Assembly (NCBI GenBank): GCA_910586025.1
Contig: CAJUIO010000022.1
Span: 1-41,397 of the forward strand
Reading direction: 5' to 3'
Length of the DNA: 41,397 bases
Source of the DNA: an uncultured Lachnospiraceae bacterium
Lineage (GTDB): Bacteria; Bacillota; Clostridia; Lachnospirales; Lachnospiraceae
Part shown: positions 8,297 to 17,587 of the stretch, piece after piece
Layout: each line of letters begins with the position of its first letter
Numbering within the stretch: the first letter of the stretch is position 1
Position numbers and translations under genes: made by a program
The notes under the pieces: model-generated
What the model saw: the letters and a program-made list of their open reading frames with translations, nothing else
Database searches by the model: none
Told to the model about the DNA's origin: nothing

Positions 8297-9286
8297 ACAG
8301 ATAATATCCTCGTATTTCATCCGCACCAGCGTATGCTTCATCACCACGTTCCTTCCCATTCCGCCGGCAAGGAGCTCTCCAAGCTCCTCCATGGCCCTTG
8401 CCGAGATAGCGGCGAAGTTCTGTTTCACCGTATTCATCTGCTTGCCCACATAGCCCATAAGGACAATCCCGTCAAAGCCGCAGACAGGGCGGAAAATATC
8501 CATGTGGATCAGGGCCTTCATGGCCCCGATGGCCATCAGGTCAGAGGCACAGACCACAACATCATATTGTGCGGCATATTCCATGGCGATATTCCTTGCC
8601 TGCAGCTCGGAAAATTCTCCGTTTTTGACCAGCATGGTCAGATTCTTTTCCCTGATCAGACGCTCCATGCCCGCAAGGCGCTGTTCCGTCACGTAGCCGT
8701 CGCGCTTTCCCGAAATATAGAGAATCCTCCGGGAGGGTTTATTGCCCTCGACGGTTTTTTTTGCCACATCATATTGTGCCCTGCAGTGGTCGATTCCTAT
8801 ACATGAAGTGCTTCCGTTCACAAAAGGCGCATCCACCACCACGCACTTGAATTCCTCCGAGGCAATCAGCTCGTGGAGCACCGTATCCTCCTTCGTGATC
8901 CCGTAAATGATAATTCCCGCAATACTCTGGGATTTCAGATATCTGGTAAGTTCCTCCGCAGTCTTGTGATGAAACATAAAGAAAAACAGCGTGATCGCAT
9001 CGAGATTCAGCTCCATGGCCTTTTCAAGCGCTCCCGCAATATACTGCATGTCTATCTCATCCTTGGCGTTCGTGCTCAGATTGCTGTTGATAAGAAGCGC
9101 CACTCTGCCCGCCTGCTTGGAGGAAAGGGCTGCCGCCACGGAATTCGGCACAAAATTAAGCTCCTCCACGGATTTCGTCACCTTATCTTTGGTCTCTTCG
9201 CTCACATTGGGGTAGTTATTCAGAACCTTGGAAACAGTGGAGATCGCAACACCCGCATGTCTCGCCACATCTCTGATTGATACCAT
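8294..9286 (-). CDS. LacI family transcriptional regulator
   Basis: A 330-residue LacI/GalR regulator. The N-terminal helix-turn-helix SIRDVARHAGVAISTVSKVL and hinge-helix region (VPNSVAAALSSKQAGRVALL) are intact, followed by a periplasmic-binding-protein-like sugar sensor domain (residues 60-330). It lies downstream of the arabinofuranosidase and six-hairpin genes on the same strand, so it probably senses a sugar from that pathway; the ligand is not determinable. Its promoter carries a candidate operator (9336-9347) resembling the palindrome ahead of glgP. The start has only a weak AGGCG site, but a ten-codon frame behind AGGAG ends in TAATG overlapping this start, so coupling is possible. 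Confidence 0.93.
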   Translation of the reverse strand: MVSIRDVARHAGVAISTVSKVLNNYPNVSEETKDKVTKSVEELNFVPNSVAAALSSKQAGRVALLINSNLSTNAKDEIDMQYIAGALEKAMELNLDAITLFFFMFHHKTAEELTRYLKSQSIAGIIIYGITKEDTVLHELIASEEFKCVVVDAPFVNGSTSCIGIDHCRAQYDVAKKTVEGNKPSRRILYISGKRDGYVTEQRLAGMERLIREKNLTMLVKNGEFSELQARNIAMEYAAQYDVVVCASDLMAIGAMKALIHMDIFRPVCGFDGIVLMGYVGKQMNTVKQNFAAISARAMEELGELLAGGMGRNVVMKHTLVRMKYEDIIC

Positions 9287-9335
9287 TAAAACGCCTGCTT
9301 TCTATTCCAGATTTTCATATCTCCTAAATCGCACA

Positions 9336-9383
9336 GAAAACGATTTCCTTAGTAAGGATACCCCTATAATCAGAAAAAAGCAA
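9336..9383 (-). promoter_or_regulatory. Candidate lacI promoter and operator
   Basis: On the minus strand TTGCTT (9378-9383) and TATCCT (9355-9360) are 17 bases apart. Just downstream lies GAAATCGTTTTC (plus-strand GAAAACGATTTC, 9336-9347), a near match to the glgP palindrome GAAAACGTTTTC. This suggests autoregulation and possibly shared control of glgP. Confidence 0.45.
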
Positions 9384-9423
9384 GGGGATACCGCACATTT
9401 GAAAAGGAAAAATGTTTCTGATG

Positions 9424-11304
9424 TCAATCGATCAAATCTTCATCCGAAATTTCAATCGCTGTATTCAAACAAAACGCCTGCGGCCATGCCACAAGCCAGT
9501 CATTGATCTCTCCCGGTCCTTTTTCCACTCCCCATCGGCACTGGCAATATCCTTCATTCTGCGCCCCCGGGTGCCTCCATAATCCATGGAACATTTTTCC
9601 ATCTTCCGGCGCTATATTCTGTATGGCGTTGGCCCAGATCAGCTGCGCACGCCGCTTCCAGTTCTTATCTCCTGTGATTCGGTATAAAGATAAAAGAGCC
9701 GGGACGATCAACGCTCCCCAGGGATCAATATGATGATGCTGGGCGGATACCGTTGTCCCACCCAGAGTACGGTAAGATGCGGCTGCAAAATCACTGTCCC
9801 GCTCAGCAACCGTGTCATAATGCATCATCCAGGAGCAGAAATACCATCCGGCCTTTTTTGCGATATCCAGCCATTCATCGGTTTTCTCCTCCTCATAAAG
9901 CCGTAACGCTCCAATAAGCATAGGACCGGAAGTTTCCTTATCAATGCAATAAGTATCCAATGCTCCGGCCGTACAGAAAAATCCGGATAGATCCCGTGCA
10001 AAATAGAGTCGGCAGGCCTCTTTTGCACAGTTGAAATAACGCTGTTCCCCGCTCTCCTGATAAAGATCGACCAGTCCCGGGATCAGATATGCGCCAATTG
10101 TGCCATTTCGATCCGTACATATTCCTGTATGGACATCCCAGGTTTTTCCAAATCCGTATTCCGGAGAATAGTGTTTCACAAAAAAATCCGCCACTCCCTT
10201 AGCAGCTTTCCGATAAGACTCTCTTTCGATGCCGGCCGCCTTGAGCAGCTGATATGCTTTTATAAGTTCCCGCATGGCAAATCCCTGGTTACAGGTATCA
10301 ACAATCATTGGAGTTTCTTTTTCCAGATCCTCATACTCTGTCACAATTAATCCTTTGTCGGTGACCGCATCCTCGGACCATGCATCAAGATTACTTATAC
10401 CGATTTCCACAAGTTTCTTCTTTCCATCCTGAAGTCCCTTTTGTATACAAAGCCGGGCATACATGCCATTTTGTCCGCACCATCCAAATGCAAATCCCTG
10501 TCGTTTTACAAAGCTTCCGTTCTCCGGACTCATGCCGATATGAAACATCTGCCTTCCCCGATAAAGAGACAGCAAATGCCTGGCATGGCTGAGCGCAAGC
10601 GTCTGTACCTCTCTCATTGAATAAGCGAAAGGAAACGGCATACCAAGCAGCGCTAACGCCATATCCTCTACATTTGCCGCAGCGAAAGCCGGTGCCTTCG
10701 GTTTACCAAAAAGAAGAAAAGCCTCAGCTGTAAATTCCTGTCCTGTATCCAGTTGCAGAAAGGTTTCATAAGCCTCGCTGTAACGATCTCTGCTACAGTA
10801 AGTAAATGGTCTTTCAATCGAAGGATAGAGCAGCCTGTGAATCATACACCCATCCGCATCAGCAGACATGGAACAGGAACTGATCAGTGAGGCATCCTCT
10901 TTATCGGAAGCCATGAGCGCAAAATAATGCTCCTCATCCTCACTTATAGTACAGCCGGGAATTGTAGTCCTCCGGTAATCAAAAACCCACGGCTGCCCTT
11001 CCTTCTCAAGACCTTTCGGCTCTTTGCCATTCCCCCAGTCATTCCCGTTATAAGAAACTCCGGGAATCACATAATGTGTATATGAGAATCCTGTTTTCAC
11101 CCGTATCTCCGGTTGGAAGCAAACCGCAAGACATCCGATATTTTCCCATCTGTGAATCAGCCGTATACAGTTTTCGTTCACCTTTTCAAATTGCATGGTA
11201 ACCCGGAACTGTTTATCTTCATACATATTTTTCCCCGATAACATCAGCTCCCTGTTCTGGTTTTCTATTGTATAGCCGGGCGGAAGCATAAAATAATATT
11301 CCAT
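9424..11304 (-). CDS. Putative six-hairpin (alpha/alpha)6-barrel glycosidase, family not assigned
   Basis: A 626-residue protein with a beta-rich N-terminal part (about 1-200, with YTHYVIPGVSYNGNDWGNG) and a helical, aromatic-rich C-terminal part (about 220-620) typical of six-hairpin glycosidases. I cannot assign a GH family or catalytic residues. There is no signal peptide, so it should act in the cytoplasm on imported oligosaccharides. It follows the GH51 gene in a presumed operon, which suggests work on an arabinose-containing substrate. The start was set at ATG 11304 because GGAGGAGAG lies just before it. The frame also opens 23 codons upstream at a TTG overlapping the GH51 stop, but no ribosome site supports that. 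Confidence 0.75.
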   Translation of the reverse strand: MEYYFMLPPGYTIENQNRELMLSGKNMYEDKQFRVTMQFEKVNENCIRLIHRWENIGCLAVCFQPEIRVKTGFSYTHYVIPGVSYNGNDWGNGKEPKGLEKEGQPWVFDYRRTTIPGCTISEDEEHYFALMASDKEDASLISSCSMSADADGCMIHRLLYPSIERPFTYCSRDRYSEAYETFLQLDTGQEFTAEAFLLFGKPKAPAFAAANVEDMALALLGMPFPFAYSMREVQTLALSHARHLLSLYRGRQMFHIGMSPENGSFVKRQGFAFGWCGQNGMYARLCIQKGLQDGKKKLVEIGISNLDAWSEDAVTDKGLIVTEYEDLEKETPMIVDTCNQGFAMRELIKAYQLLKAAGIERESYRKAAKGVADFFVKHYSPEYGFGKTWDVHTGICTDRNGTIGAYLIPGLVDLYQESGEQRYFNCAKEACRLYFARDLSGFFCTAGALDTYCIDKETSGPMLIGALRLYEEEKTDEWLDIAKKAGWYFCSWMMHYDTVAERDSDFAAASYRTLGGTTVSAQHHHIDPWGALIVPALLSLYRITGDKNWKRRAQLIWANAIQNIAPEDGKMFHGLWRHPGAQNEGYCQCRWGVEKGPGEINDWLVAWPQAFCLNTAIEISDEDLID

Positions 11305-11362
11305 GAATTTTTCACTCTCCTCCAAATTTGTTATCCGTTTTCCGTGTTTCTTCCTGCGCCAT

Positions 11363-13717
11363 TCATCTTTCAAATCTTATCACCGCAAAAGAGTTTCCCA
11401 TAATTTTGAAATGATAAGCATCCTCTGTGCATATCTCTTCATTTTCCACGGGAATCACTCTCTCCGGCTCATCCAGGCTGTTGCATTCCTGAAGGCCGTA
11501 TCCCTGCATAGCTGCGATCCGCACCTTTCTTCCCGTCAGGCCACTGTCTGATAACCGGATACAAAGTTCCTTTTCTTCTTCCTGTGCATTTACAGCCTTC
11601 ACCACCACGCTGCCATCCGCATCTTCCACTGCGGAATAATATAATTCTTCCGGCATCACACTCCTGCACACATGGGAAAGATACTCTGTTCCATCGATCC
11701 ACAGACTGATCTTTCTGCCATTCACCACCAGCTTTGCTTCATACTCCTGTTCCCTTTTTGTTTCCAGCAAAGCAAGTCCCATGTCGCATTCTTTTCCCTG
11801 ATACATACCGCGCAGGGAGGTCAGTCTCTGCCATCCGTCAAATACCCAGTACAGTTTATGCTCCTCATCCCGGACACCGAATTCCATGCAAAAGCTGTTG
11901 CTTCCATTCAAGTTCACACTTCTTCCCCCATTCATCCTTTTGAACAGGAAGGAAACCATATAGGAATCGCCATTTACTTCCAGCTCCCAGGTACAGGATG
12001 TCTCTTTCGTCAGGGAAAAATTCTCCAGGCGCTGTATCCTGCCATCTTTCTCTGTCACTGTAAAATTCCGTATATCAACACATGCCGTTTCTGTTTTCAT
12101 CCGAATTATCCCATCCAGCGCAGGCAGCTTTCCGGATACCGGATTCAAGTCATCCCGAGTCTGAAGAAGTGCCTCCCCCTGATTTCTCATAAAAAGCTTC
12201 TGTACATAATAGGACGGATTTCCATACACTCTCGTGTTATCAAACGTCAGCATATTTGGAAACCAGTTACGATATCCCGCATGACACAACATAGGGGCAT
12301 AACAGGCCATCCCTACTCCTTCCGCTTTCTCCATACCTGTCATGAAAGCCGCTTCCATAAGCGCATTTTTCCATGTCTCGCCACCTGAAGCATACTCTCC
12401 CAAAAATGCCTTCGGCTCCTTTGGGTAACTTTGATAACGATCCGCATTAGCCAGAAACCAGTCCGGACATTGATAAAAATGCTCATCTATAAAAGAGGTT
12501 CTTGTTCTGCGTGCCTGAGCCCAGCCCTTATCAAATTCGCTGCCGGCAGAACCTGGACCGGCCGACCCGATCACCTGGATTTCCGGATGCTTATCCTTCA
12601 CGGCATTCATAATAATCTCAAATCTCTCAAAAAACGCATCTCCTACCTCTTCATTTCCAATGCCCAGATATTTCATATGGAAACTTTCCGGATGACCCAT
12701 TTTTGCACGTTTTGCTCCCCAATGGGTATTTGTTCCGCCATTTGCAAATTCGATTAAATCCAGAGCATCATCGATCCATTCCTGCATCTTGTCGAGCTTT
12801 GCCATTCTGAGAAAATGAGGATCATATCCGGCGGAAATCACGGGAAGCGGTTCGGCTCCAATATCCTCACAAAACAAAAAGAACTCATAAAATCCCAATC
12901 CCAGTGTCTGATTATAGTTCCATGTATTTCTTCTGGAAGGCCGCTGCTCCACCGGCCCCAGCGTATTTTTCCACCGATACATTCCGCTGCGATCCTTTTC
13001 GTTTAGGGAACCGATGTGTGTCAGGCATCCTCCCGGAAAACGCATAAAGCAGGGTTTCATATCAGCAAGCATCTCCGCAAGATCTGCCCGCAGCCCGTTA
13101 TCCCGTCCCTTATAGGTGTTCACCGGAAAAAGAGATATCATATCCAGTTCCAACGCAACAGGCTCCTGTGCCAACAATGCTAACCGGGCTTTTCGATCCG
13201 TTCCGGCAGCAGCCAGGCAAAGTTCTACTTTCTGCCAGCTTCTTTTTGCTGCAGTAAAATTCACCTCCCCATAACAGATCAGACCCGTTTCATCCTCCAA
13301 CCGCACTTTTATACTATTTTCTTTGCCGTTGCGAAGCTTATACCAGCAGGAGAAACGGTACTCCATCCCCTCTTGCACAAAAATTCCCTCGTCAAAGCCC
13401 AGATTACGGATGCCTCCTCCCTCGCCATCCGTAAGGACTTCCAATACCAGGTAATGGGGATTATTTTCATTCATACCATCTATCTCTTCCACATGGATGC
13501 AAACGACGCTGTCTCCCCTCTCTACCTTCTCCCAGGCAGTAAGCGCATGATATCCCGGTGCGTCCACCGCATCAAACTCAAAAGAACGGTTCTGCACTAA
13601 TTCACCATACAGGCCTCCATCTGCCGCATGGTTCAGATCTTCAAAAAAAATTCCGAAAAGATCTCCCTGATTTTTTATTCTCTTATTTGAATCTACTAAG
13701 ATATTTACTTTTTTCAT
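11363..13717 (-). CDS. GH51 alpha-L-arabinofuranosidase
   Basis: A 784-residue intracellular exo-enzyme that removes terminal L-arabinofuranosyl groups. The start (FGIFFEDLNHAADGGLYGELVQNRSFE) is characteristic of GH51, as are MRFPGGCLTH (residues 225-234), acid/base E356 in GIGNEEVG and nucleophile E441 in FLGEYASGG. A carbohydrate-binding-like region lies at about 60-200 before the main barrel, and a beta-rich C-terminal domain follows it. No signal peptide is seen. It is the first enzyme gene after the ABC transporter genes and precedes the six-hairpin gene, so imported arabino-oligosaccharides are the likely substrate. Confidence 0.93.
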   Translation of the reverse strand: MKKVNILVDSNKRIKNQGDLFGIFFEDLNHAADGGLYGELVQNRSFEFDAVDAPGYHALTAWEKVERGDSVVCIHVEEIDGMNENNPHYLVLEVLTDGEGGGIRNLGFDEGIFVQEGMEYRFSCWYKLRNGKENSIKVRLEDETGLICYGEVNFTAAKRSWQKVELCLAAAGTDRKARLALLAQEPVALELDMISLFPVNTYKGRDNGLRADLAEMLADMKPCFMRFPGGCLTHIGSLNEKDRSGMYRWKNTLGPVEQRPSRRNTWNYNQTLGLGFYEFFLFCEDIGAEPLPVISAGYDPHFLRMAKLDKMQEWIDDALDLIEFANGGTNTHWGAKRAKMGHPESFHMKYLGIGNEEVGDAFFERFEIIMNAVKDKHPEIQVIGSAGPGSAGSEFDKGWAQARRTRTSFIDEHFYQCPDWFLANADRYQSYPKEPKAFLGEYASGGETWKNALMEAAFMTGMEKAEGVGMACYAPMLCHAGYRNWFPNMLTFDNTRVYGNPSYYVQKLFMRNQGEALLQTRDDLNPVSGKLPALDGIIRMKTETACVDIRNFTVTEKDGRIQRLENFSLTKETSCTWELEVNGDSYMVSFLFKRMNGGRSVNLNGSNSFCMEFGVRDEEHKLYWVFDGWQRLTSLRGMYQGKECDMGLALLETKREQEYEAKLVVNGRKISLWIDGTEYLSHVCRSVMPEELYYSAVEDADGSVVVKAVNAQEEEKELCIRLSDSGLTGRKVRIAAMQGYGLQECNSLDEPERVIPVENEEICTEDAYHFKIMGNSFAVIRFER

Positions 13718-13789
13718 ATTAATTTCTCACCCAGGCGAAATACTAAAATCCGTTTTCCTTTCCGTTTCATCGTATCTTTCTGTTTTTTA

Positions 13790-13822
13790 AAATCCCTACA
13801 AGATACGATCCTGCAGGGATTT
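13790..13822 (-). terminator. Hairpin between binding-protein and GH51 genes
   Basis: An 11-bp stem with one mismatch (AAATCCCTGCA with TGTAGGGATTT on the minus strand) lies about 30 bases after the binding-protein stop. Only a short TTTT follows. It may be a partial terminator or mRNA-stabilising hairpin that sets transporter levels above enzyme levels. Confidence 0.5.
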
Positions 13823-13854
13823 CATTCTGTACTATATCCGATTTAACCCTTCTC

Positions 13855-15510
13855 TTATTCTTCGACAAGTGCCTCGTTAACCTGTTTAATCATATCAGAC
13901 AATCCGTCCTGTTCATACTGAGCGCACAGTTCAGCCCACATATCCTCCACAGGCGCCTCGCCGGTCATAAGTGCCAGAAAATCTTCATCAAAACTAACCG
14001 CAAAGTTAATGTCAAGCTCCATCACCAACTCTGTACACCGCTGATTATATTCGGGAAGCTTTACCGCACTCGCCTGCTCCACTCTTTCCAAATCAATTGC
14101 ATAATAATCAACCGGATCTGTTGTCACAAATCTGTCATCATATGCATTGGGATTCCATCGTGCAAGAACGCCTAACGCACCGGTGGAAGGATAAATATCG
14201 GATACGACCACACCGTCATCATGCATGACTACCTTGCCGTCTACCATGTCCCACAGCTCGCCTTCCGGTCCGTAGAGGGAAACATATGAGCCTTCCTCAC
14301 TTAACAAATAGTCCCACAACTGAAGGATTTTATCAAGCTTCACATCATCTACATTGGCATTAATGTAAGATTCACTCCAGGCATAATCCCAAACTGCATA
14401 AGAAGGATTGCCATTGACATCCGGCATAACATCCAGGGCCCTTACATCATCCAGATATTCTGTCCCATGAACCTCTTTCCAATATCTTCCCATGGAACTA
14501 AAGCTGGCATGGAAACCGCCGCACACTGCAACAGCAGCACTCTTGCCCTGCAGGAATTTCTCGACACCTGTGGAACCGCTGACCAACGCAATATCTTTAT
14601 CAATCACACCCGAATCATACATATCTCTTGCTAACTGGAAACCGGCAAGTGTATCTTCTGTAAAATAAGCAGGTATCCAATTTCCATCTTCTCCCATAAT
14701 CCACTTAAATACCATACCATTTTCACATGCATAAGGAGAAGCATAGGGCATAATGGTTCCTCCTAAAGTTGCCTTTCCATCTGCAGTCATCCCGCCAATA
14801 CCTGTTCCATCCGGATCTGCCGCCATAATATCCTTCATCATCTGCTGAAATTCATCCCAGTTCTCCGGTTCTTTTTCCCATCCTGCCTTTTGAGCCAAAT
14901 CCCAGCGATAAATAATCGTGCGGTCAACCACCGTCCATTCCTGAGAAGGATATGTCTGACGGGGCAGGCAATAAAGCTTTCCATTCAGTTTTGCATTTTG
15001 AGCTGCCTCGCCGGATAAATATTCCTTAAGATTGGGATATGCATCCAGATTTTCCGGAATCTCTTTTAATAATCCCTGCGATATAAATTCCGGATAGGAG
15101 GAACGGGTTCGGAAACAGTCGATAAAAATATCCGGAAGACTCTCCGACGCTGCCCATAACTGATTTTTCTGAGTGTAATCATCCCATGTAACATGAACCG
15201 GTGTCAGCTTGATATTGAGTTTTTCTTCTATTCCGGTCTGGACTTCATCCCCCACCAAAAATTCTCCAGCTCCCCAGATCGCTATAGAGATTTCAACCGG
15301 TTCTCCTTCTGCCTCTGACTCTGCAGTTTCGGTTTCTGTTTCAGCCGTTTTCGTATCTTCTGCTTTTGTTTCAGAAGACTTTTCAGCAGACGGTGCGCTT
15401 TCTGCCTCCTTGGTTGTATCCGCAGCACTTCCGCAGGCAGCGACGGATACCGCCATGATCAGGCTCATGCCCATTGCCATCAGTTTCTGCAATACTTTTT
15501 TTCTTTTCAT
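13855..15510 (-). CDS. ABC transporter sugar-binding lipoprotein (LplA/YtcQ type)
   Basis: A 551-residue extracellular solute-binding protein. The basic N-terminus, hydrophobic core and lipobox SVAAC (C26) mark a lipoprotein signal. A Ser/Thr/Glu-rich linker (about 27-75) leads to the binding domain (EISIAIWGAGEF onward). Length and the paired LplB/LplC permeases fit the oligosaccharide-binding proteins of the B. subtilis LplABC/YtcQ type. It captures a sugar outside the cell for the permeases encoded just upstream. As in most such clusters, no ATPase gene is present; a shared MsmX-type ATPase encoded elsewhere probably powers uptake. The ATG follows AAAGGGAG. Confidence 0.92.
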   Translation of the reverse strand: MKRKKVLQKLMAMGMSLIMAVSVAACGSAADTTKEAESAPSAEKSSETKAEDTKTAETETETAESEAEGEPVEISIAIWGAGEFLVGDEVQTGIEEKLNIKLTPVHVTWDDYTQKNQLWAASESLPDIFIDCFRTRSSYPEFISQGLLKEIPENLDAYPNLKEYLSGEAAQNAKLNGKLYCLPRQTYPSQEWTVVDRTIIYRWDLAQKAGWEKEPENWDEFQQMMKDIMAADPDGTGIGGMTADGKATLGGTIMPYASPYACENGMVFKWIMGEDGNWIPAYFTEDTLAGFQLARDMYDSGVIDKDIALVSGSTGVEKFLQGKSAAVAVCGGFHASFSSMGRYWKEVHGTEYLDDVRALDVMPDVNGNPSYAVWDYAWSESYINANVDDVKLDKILQLWDYLLSEEGSYVSLYGPEGELWDMVDGKVVMHDDGVVVSDIYPSTGALGVLARWNPNAYDDRFVTTDPVDYYAIDLERVEQASAVKLPEYNQRCTELVMELDINFAVSFDEDFLALMTGEAPVEDMWAELCAQYEQDGLSDMIKQVNEALVEE

Positions 15511-15572
15511 TTCTTTCTCCCTTTCTTCTTTTTCTTATAACATGGAAACCTGTTCTTACCAGGTTCCCCTGC

Positions 15573-16463
15573 CTACTCTTTGAGACCTCCAACCATAATT
15601 CCGTTGACAAAATGTTTCTGTAAAAAAGGATAAACACAAAGTATCGGTGCGGTCGCTATAACGATCGTTGCCATTTGCACCGCAGTAGTGGATACCTTCT
15701 GCGTGCTGTCCATCATCTGCCTTGCCTGTGCGGAAAGCTGCCCGCTCAGTCCGATCAGAACATCCCTTAAATAAATCTGTAACGGAGCAAGCTCTGCTTT
15801 GCTGATATACAGCAGCGCATTATACCACTCATTCCACCTTTCCACTGAATAAAACAGTGCAAATGTAGCGACAAAGGGCTTAGAAACAGGAATCGCTATT
15901 TTCCAGAGAATCGTCCATTCGTTTGCGCCGTCCAAATGAGCCGCCTCTATCAGTCCTTCCGGCAGATTAAGAAAATAATTCTTCATAATAATCAGATAAT
16001 ACGTACTGATCGCCGTCGGCAGGATCATTGCCCAGACACTGTTGACCAACCCCACATCCTTTACTACCATATAAGTAGGTACAAACCCCCCTCCGAACAG
16101 CATGGTAAACAAAATCAGGGTCAGGAAAATCTTTCTCCCGATCAACTGCTTTTTTGATAAGACATATGCTCCCGTCACAGACAAAAACATATTGACTGAT
16201 GTTCCGGCCAGTGTTACAAATACCGAAATGCCAAACGCTCTGATAAATGCCGTATCATTCAGAATGGTTCTGTACCCAAGCCAGTCAAATACATGCGGAA
16301 GCAGATATGGCACGTGCAGAGATACCGCTATCGTATTCGATACGGAAAGAATCAGCACATTATAAAAGGGATAAATAGTAATGGCGGCCAGCAATACAAA
16401 AATGGTTGTCAGAATGACATCAAATCCCGTTATACGGTTCCTTCTCATTTTTTTTCTCTTCAT
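15573..16463 (-). CDS. Carbohydrate ABC transporter permease (LplC/YtcP type)
   Basis: A 296-residue inner-membrane permease with six predicted membrane segments, starting with FDVILTTIFVLLAAITIYPF. The cytoplasmic coupling motif EAAHLDGANEWTILWKIAIP (about residues 188-207) is the EAA loop that docks the ATPase. The ending PFLQKHFVNGIMVGGLKE is characteristic of LplC/YtcP permeases. It pairs with the LplB-type permease 28 bases upstream and the lipoprotein downstream. GAGAGAGG lies ahead of the ATG. Confidence 0.93.
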   Translation of the reverse strand: MKRKKMRRNRITGFDVILTTIFVLLAAITIYPFYNVLILSVSNTIAVSLHVPYLLPHVFDWLGYRTILNDTAFIRAFGISVFVTLAGTSVNMFLSVTGAYVLSKKQLIGRKIFLTLILFTMLFGGGFVPTYMVVKDVGLVNSVWAMILPTAISTYYLIIMKNYFLNLPEGLIEAAHLDGANEWTILWKIAIPVSKPFVATFALFYSVERWNEWYNALLYISKAELAPLQIYLRDVLIGLSGQLSAQARQMMDSTQKVSTTAVQMATIVIATAPILCVYPFLQKHFVNGIMVGGLKE

Positions 16464-16491
16464 TTTTACCTCTCTCCTTCTCGCTCCGCCC

Positions 16492-17430
16492 TCAATACAG
16501 TCCTTTCTCCCCTAATCCGGTTGCAATTTTGTTGCTGACAGTAATCATTATGATACCGATCACAGATTTAAACAGGCCGATCGCCGAGGCGTATCCGAAA
16601 TTCAGTCCTCCGGTAATGAAAGATTCCCTGAAAATGAAGGTATCAAGCGTATCCGCCACACTGTACACGGAAGAGGAATATAAATTGAATACCTGATCAA
16701 AGGAGCCGTTCGTCATAACCTGTCCGATGGCCAGAATCAACATAATGGCAATCGTTCCCTTTATTCCAGGTAAGGTAATGTGCCAGATTCTTTGAAATCT
16801 TCCTGCCCCGTCCACCTCTGCCGCTTCTATCAGCCCGGGGTCAATGGAGGTTATAGCCGCCAGATAAATGATCGAATCCCACCCTACCTCTTTCCATATT
16901 CCAGACAGCCAGATAAACGGACGGAACATGGAAACTGACGATAAAACAGAAATACTCTCCATTCCCCGCTTTATCAGAATCTGGTTCACAATACCACTGG
17001 AACCGAAGATATCCATTAAAATACCGGAGAGCACCACCCACGATATAAAGTGGGGGAATGTAATAACTGTCTGAAAAAAACGCCTCATACCTATCTTGCG
17101 GACTTCATTGAGCAAAATGGCCACCGCTATTGCGCATGGCATCTGGAACGCAATCCTTCCCAGACTGATGATCATCGTATTTTTTACCCCTCTTATAAAC
17201 TCTCTGTCCGAAAGCATTTTTTCAAAATGCTCAAGTCCTACAAAGGGACTTCCCCAGATGCCCCCGTTATACCGAAAATTTCTGAAGGACAAAGACAGCC
17301 CTCCCGTGATCGGCAAATAACAGAAAATCAGATACCAACTCAGCACCGGCATAATCAACAGATACAAAATCCAATCGTTCCGAATTCTTTTTTTAATTTT
17401 TTTAAAGTTATCGTTCATCCTTTTTTTCAC
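16492..17430 (-). CDS. Carbohydrate ABC transporter permease (LplB/YteP type)
   Basis: A 312-residue membrane permease, first gene of the transporter operon. It has the LplB-type N-terminus (DWILYLLIMPVLSWYLIFCYLPI) and the EAA coupling loop EAAEVDGAGRFQRIWHITLP (about 200-219). The start is GTG at 17430, supported by AAAGGAGAGAAACG seven bases ahead; the ATG four codons later has no room for a ribosome site. A TATAAT promoter lies 20 bases further upstream. It forms the channel with the LplC-type protein for oligosaccharide import. Confidence 0.92.
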   Translation of the reverse strand: MKKRMNDNFKKIKKRIRNDWILYLLIMPVLSWYLIFCYLPITGGLSLSFRNFRYNGGIWGSPFVGLEHFEKMLSDREFIRGVKNTMIISLGRIAFQMPCAIAVAILLNEVRKIGMRRFFQTVITFPHFISWVVLSGILMDIFGSSGIVNQILIKRGMESISVLSSVSMFRPFIWLSGIWKEVGWDSIIYLAAITSIDPGLIEAAEVDGAGRFQRIWHITLPGIKGTIAIMLILAIGQVMTNGSFDQVFNLYSSSVYSVADTLDTFIFRESFITGGLNFGYASAIGLFKSVIGIIMITVSNKIATGLGEKGLY

Positions 17431-17450
17431 CGTTTCTCTCCTTTTTTTAT

Positions 17451-17478
17451 ATTATATCAACATTATTTATTCTGAAAA
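17451..17478 (-). promoter_or_regulatory. Candidate promoter of the transporter operon
   Basis: Minus-strand TATAAT (17451-17456) sits 16 bases from TTTTCA (17473-17478) in a very AT-rich stretch, right ahead of the LplB-type permease. This is where the YesN-type regulator encoded upstream would be expected to act. Confidence 0.55.
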
Positions 17479-17550
17479 ATGAAATATATATCACTCTTTT
17501 TTCTACAAATAATATATCTTATGGAATATTTTTAGAAAAAAAATATAAAA

Positions 17551-17583
17551 AAAATACCTCTGTACATCTGACAGAAGTATTTT
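17551..17583 (-). terminator. Rho-independent terminator after the YesN-type gene
   Basis: On the minus strand AAAATACTTCTGT pairs with ACAGAGGTATTTT (one mismatch) and runs into eight T. It separates the two-component unit from the transporter operon. Confidence 0.85.
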
Positions 17584-17587
17584 AGAG

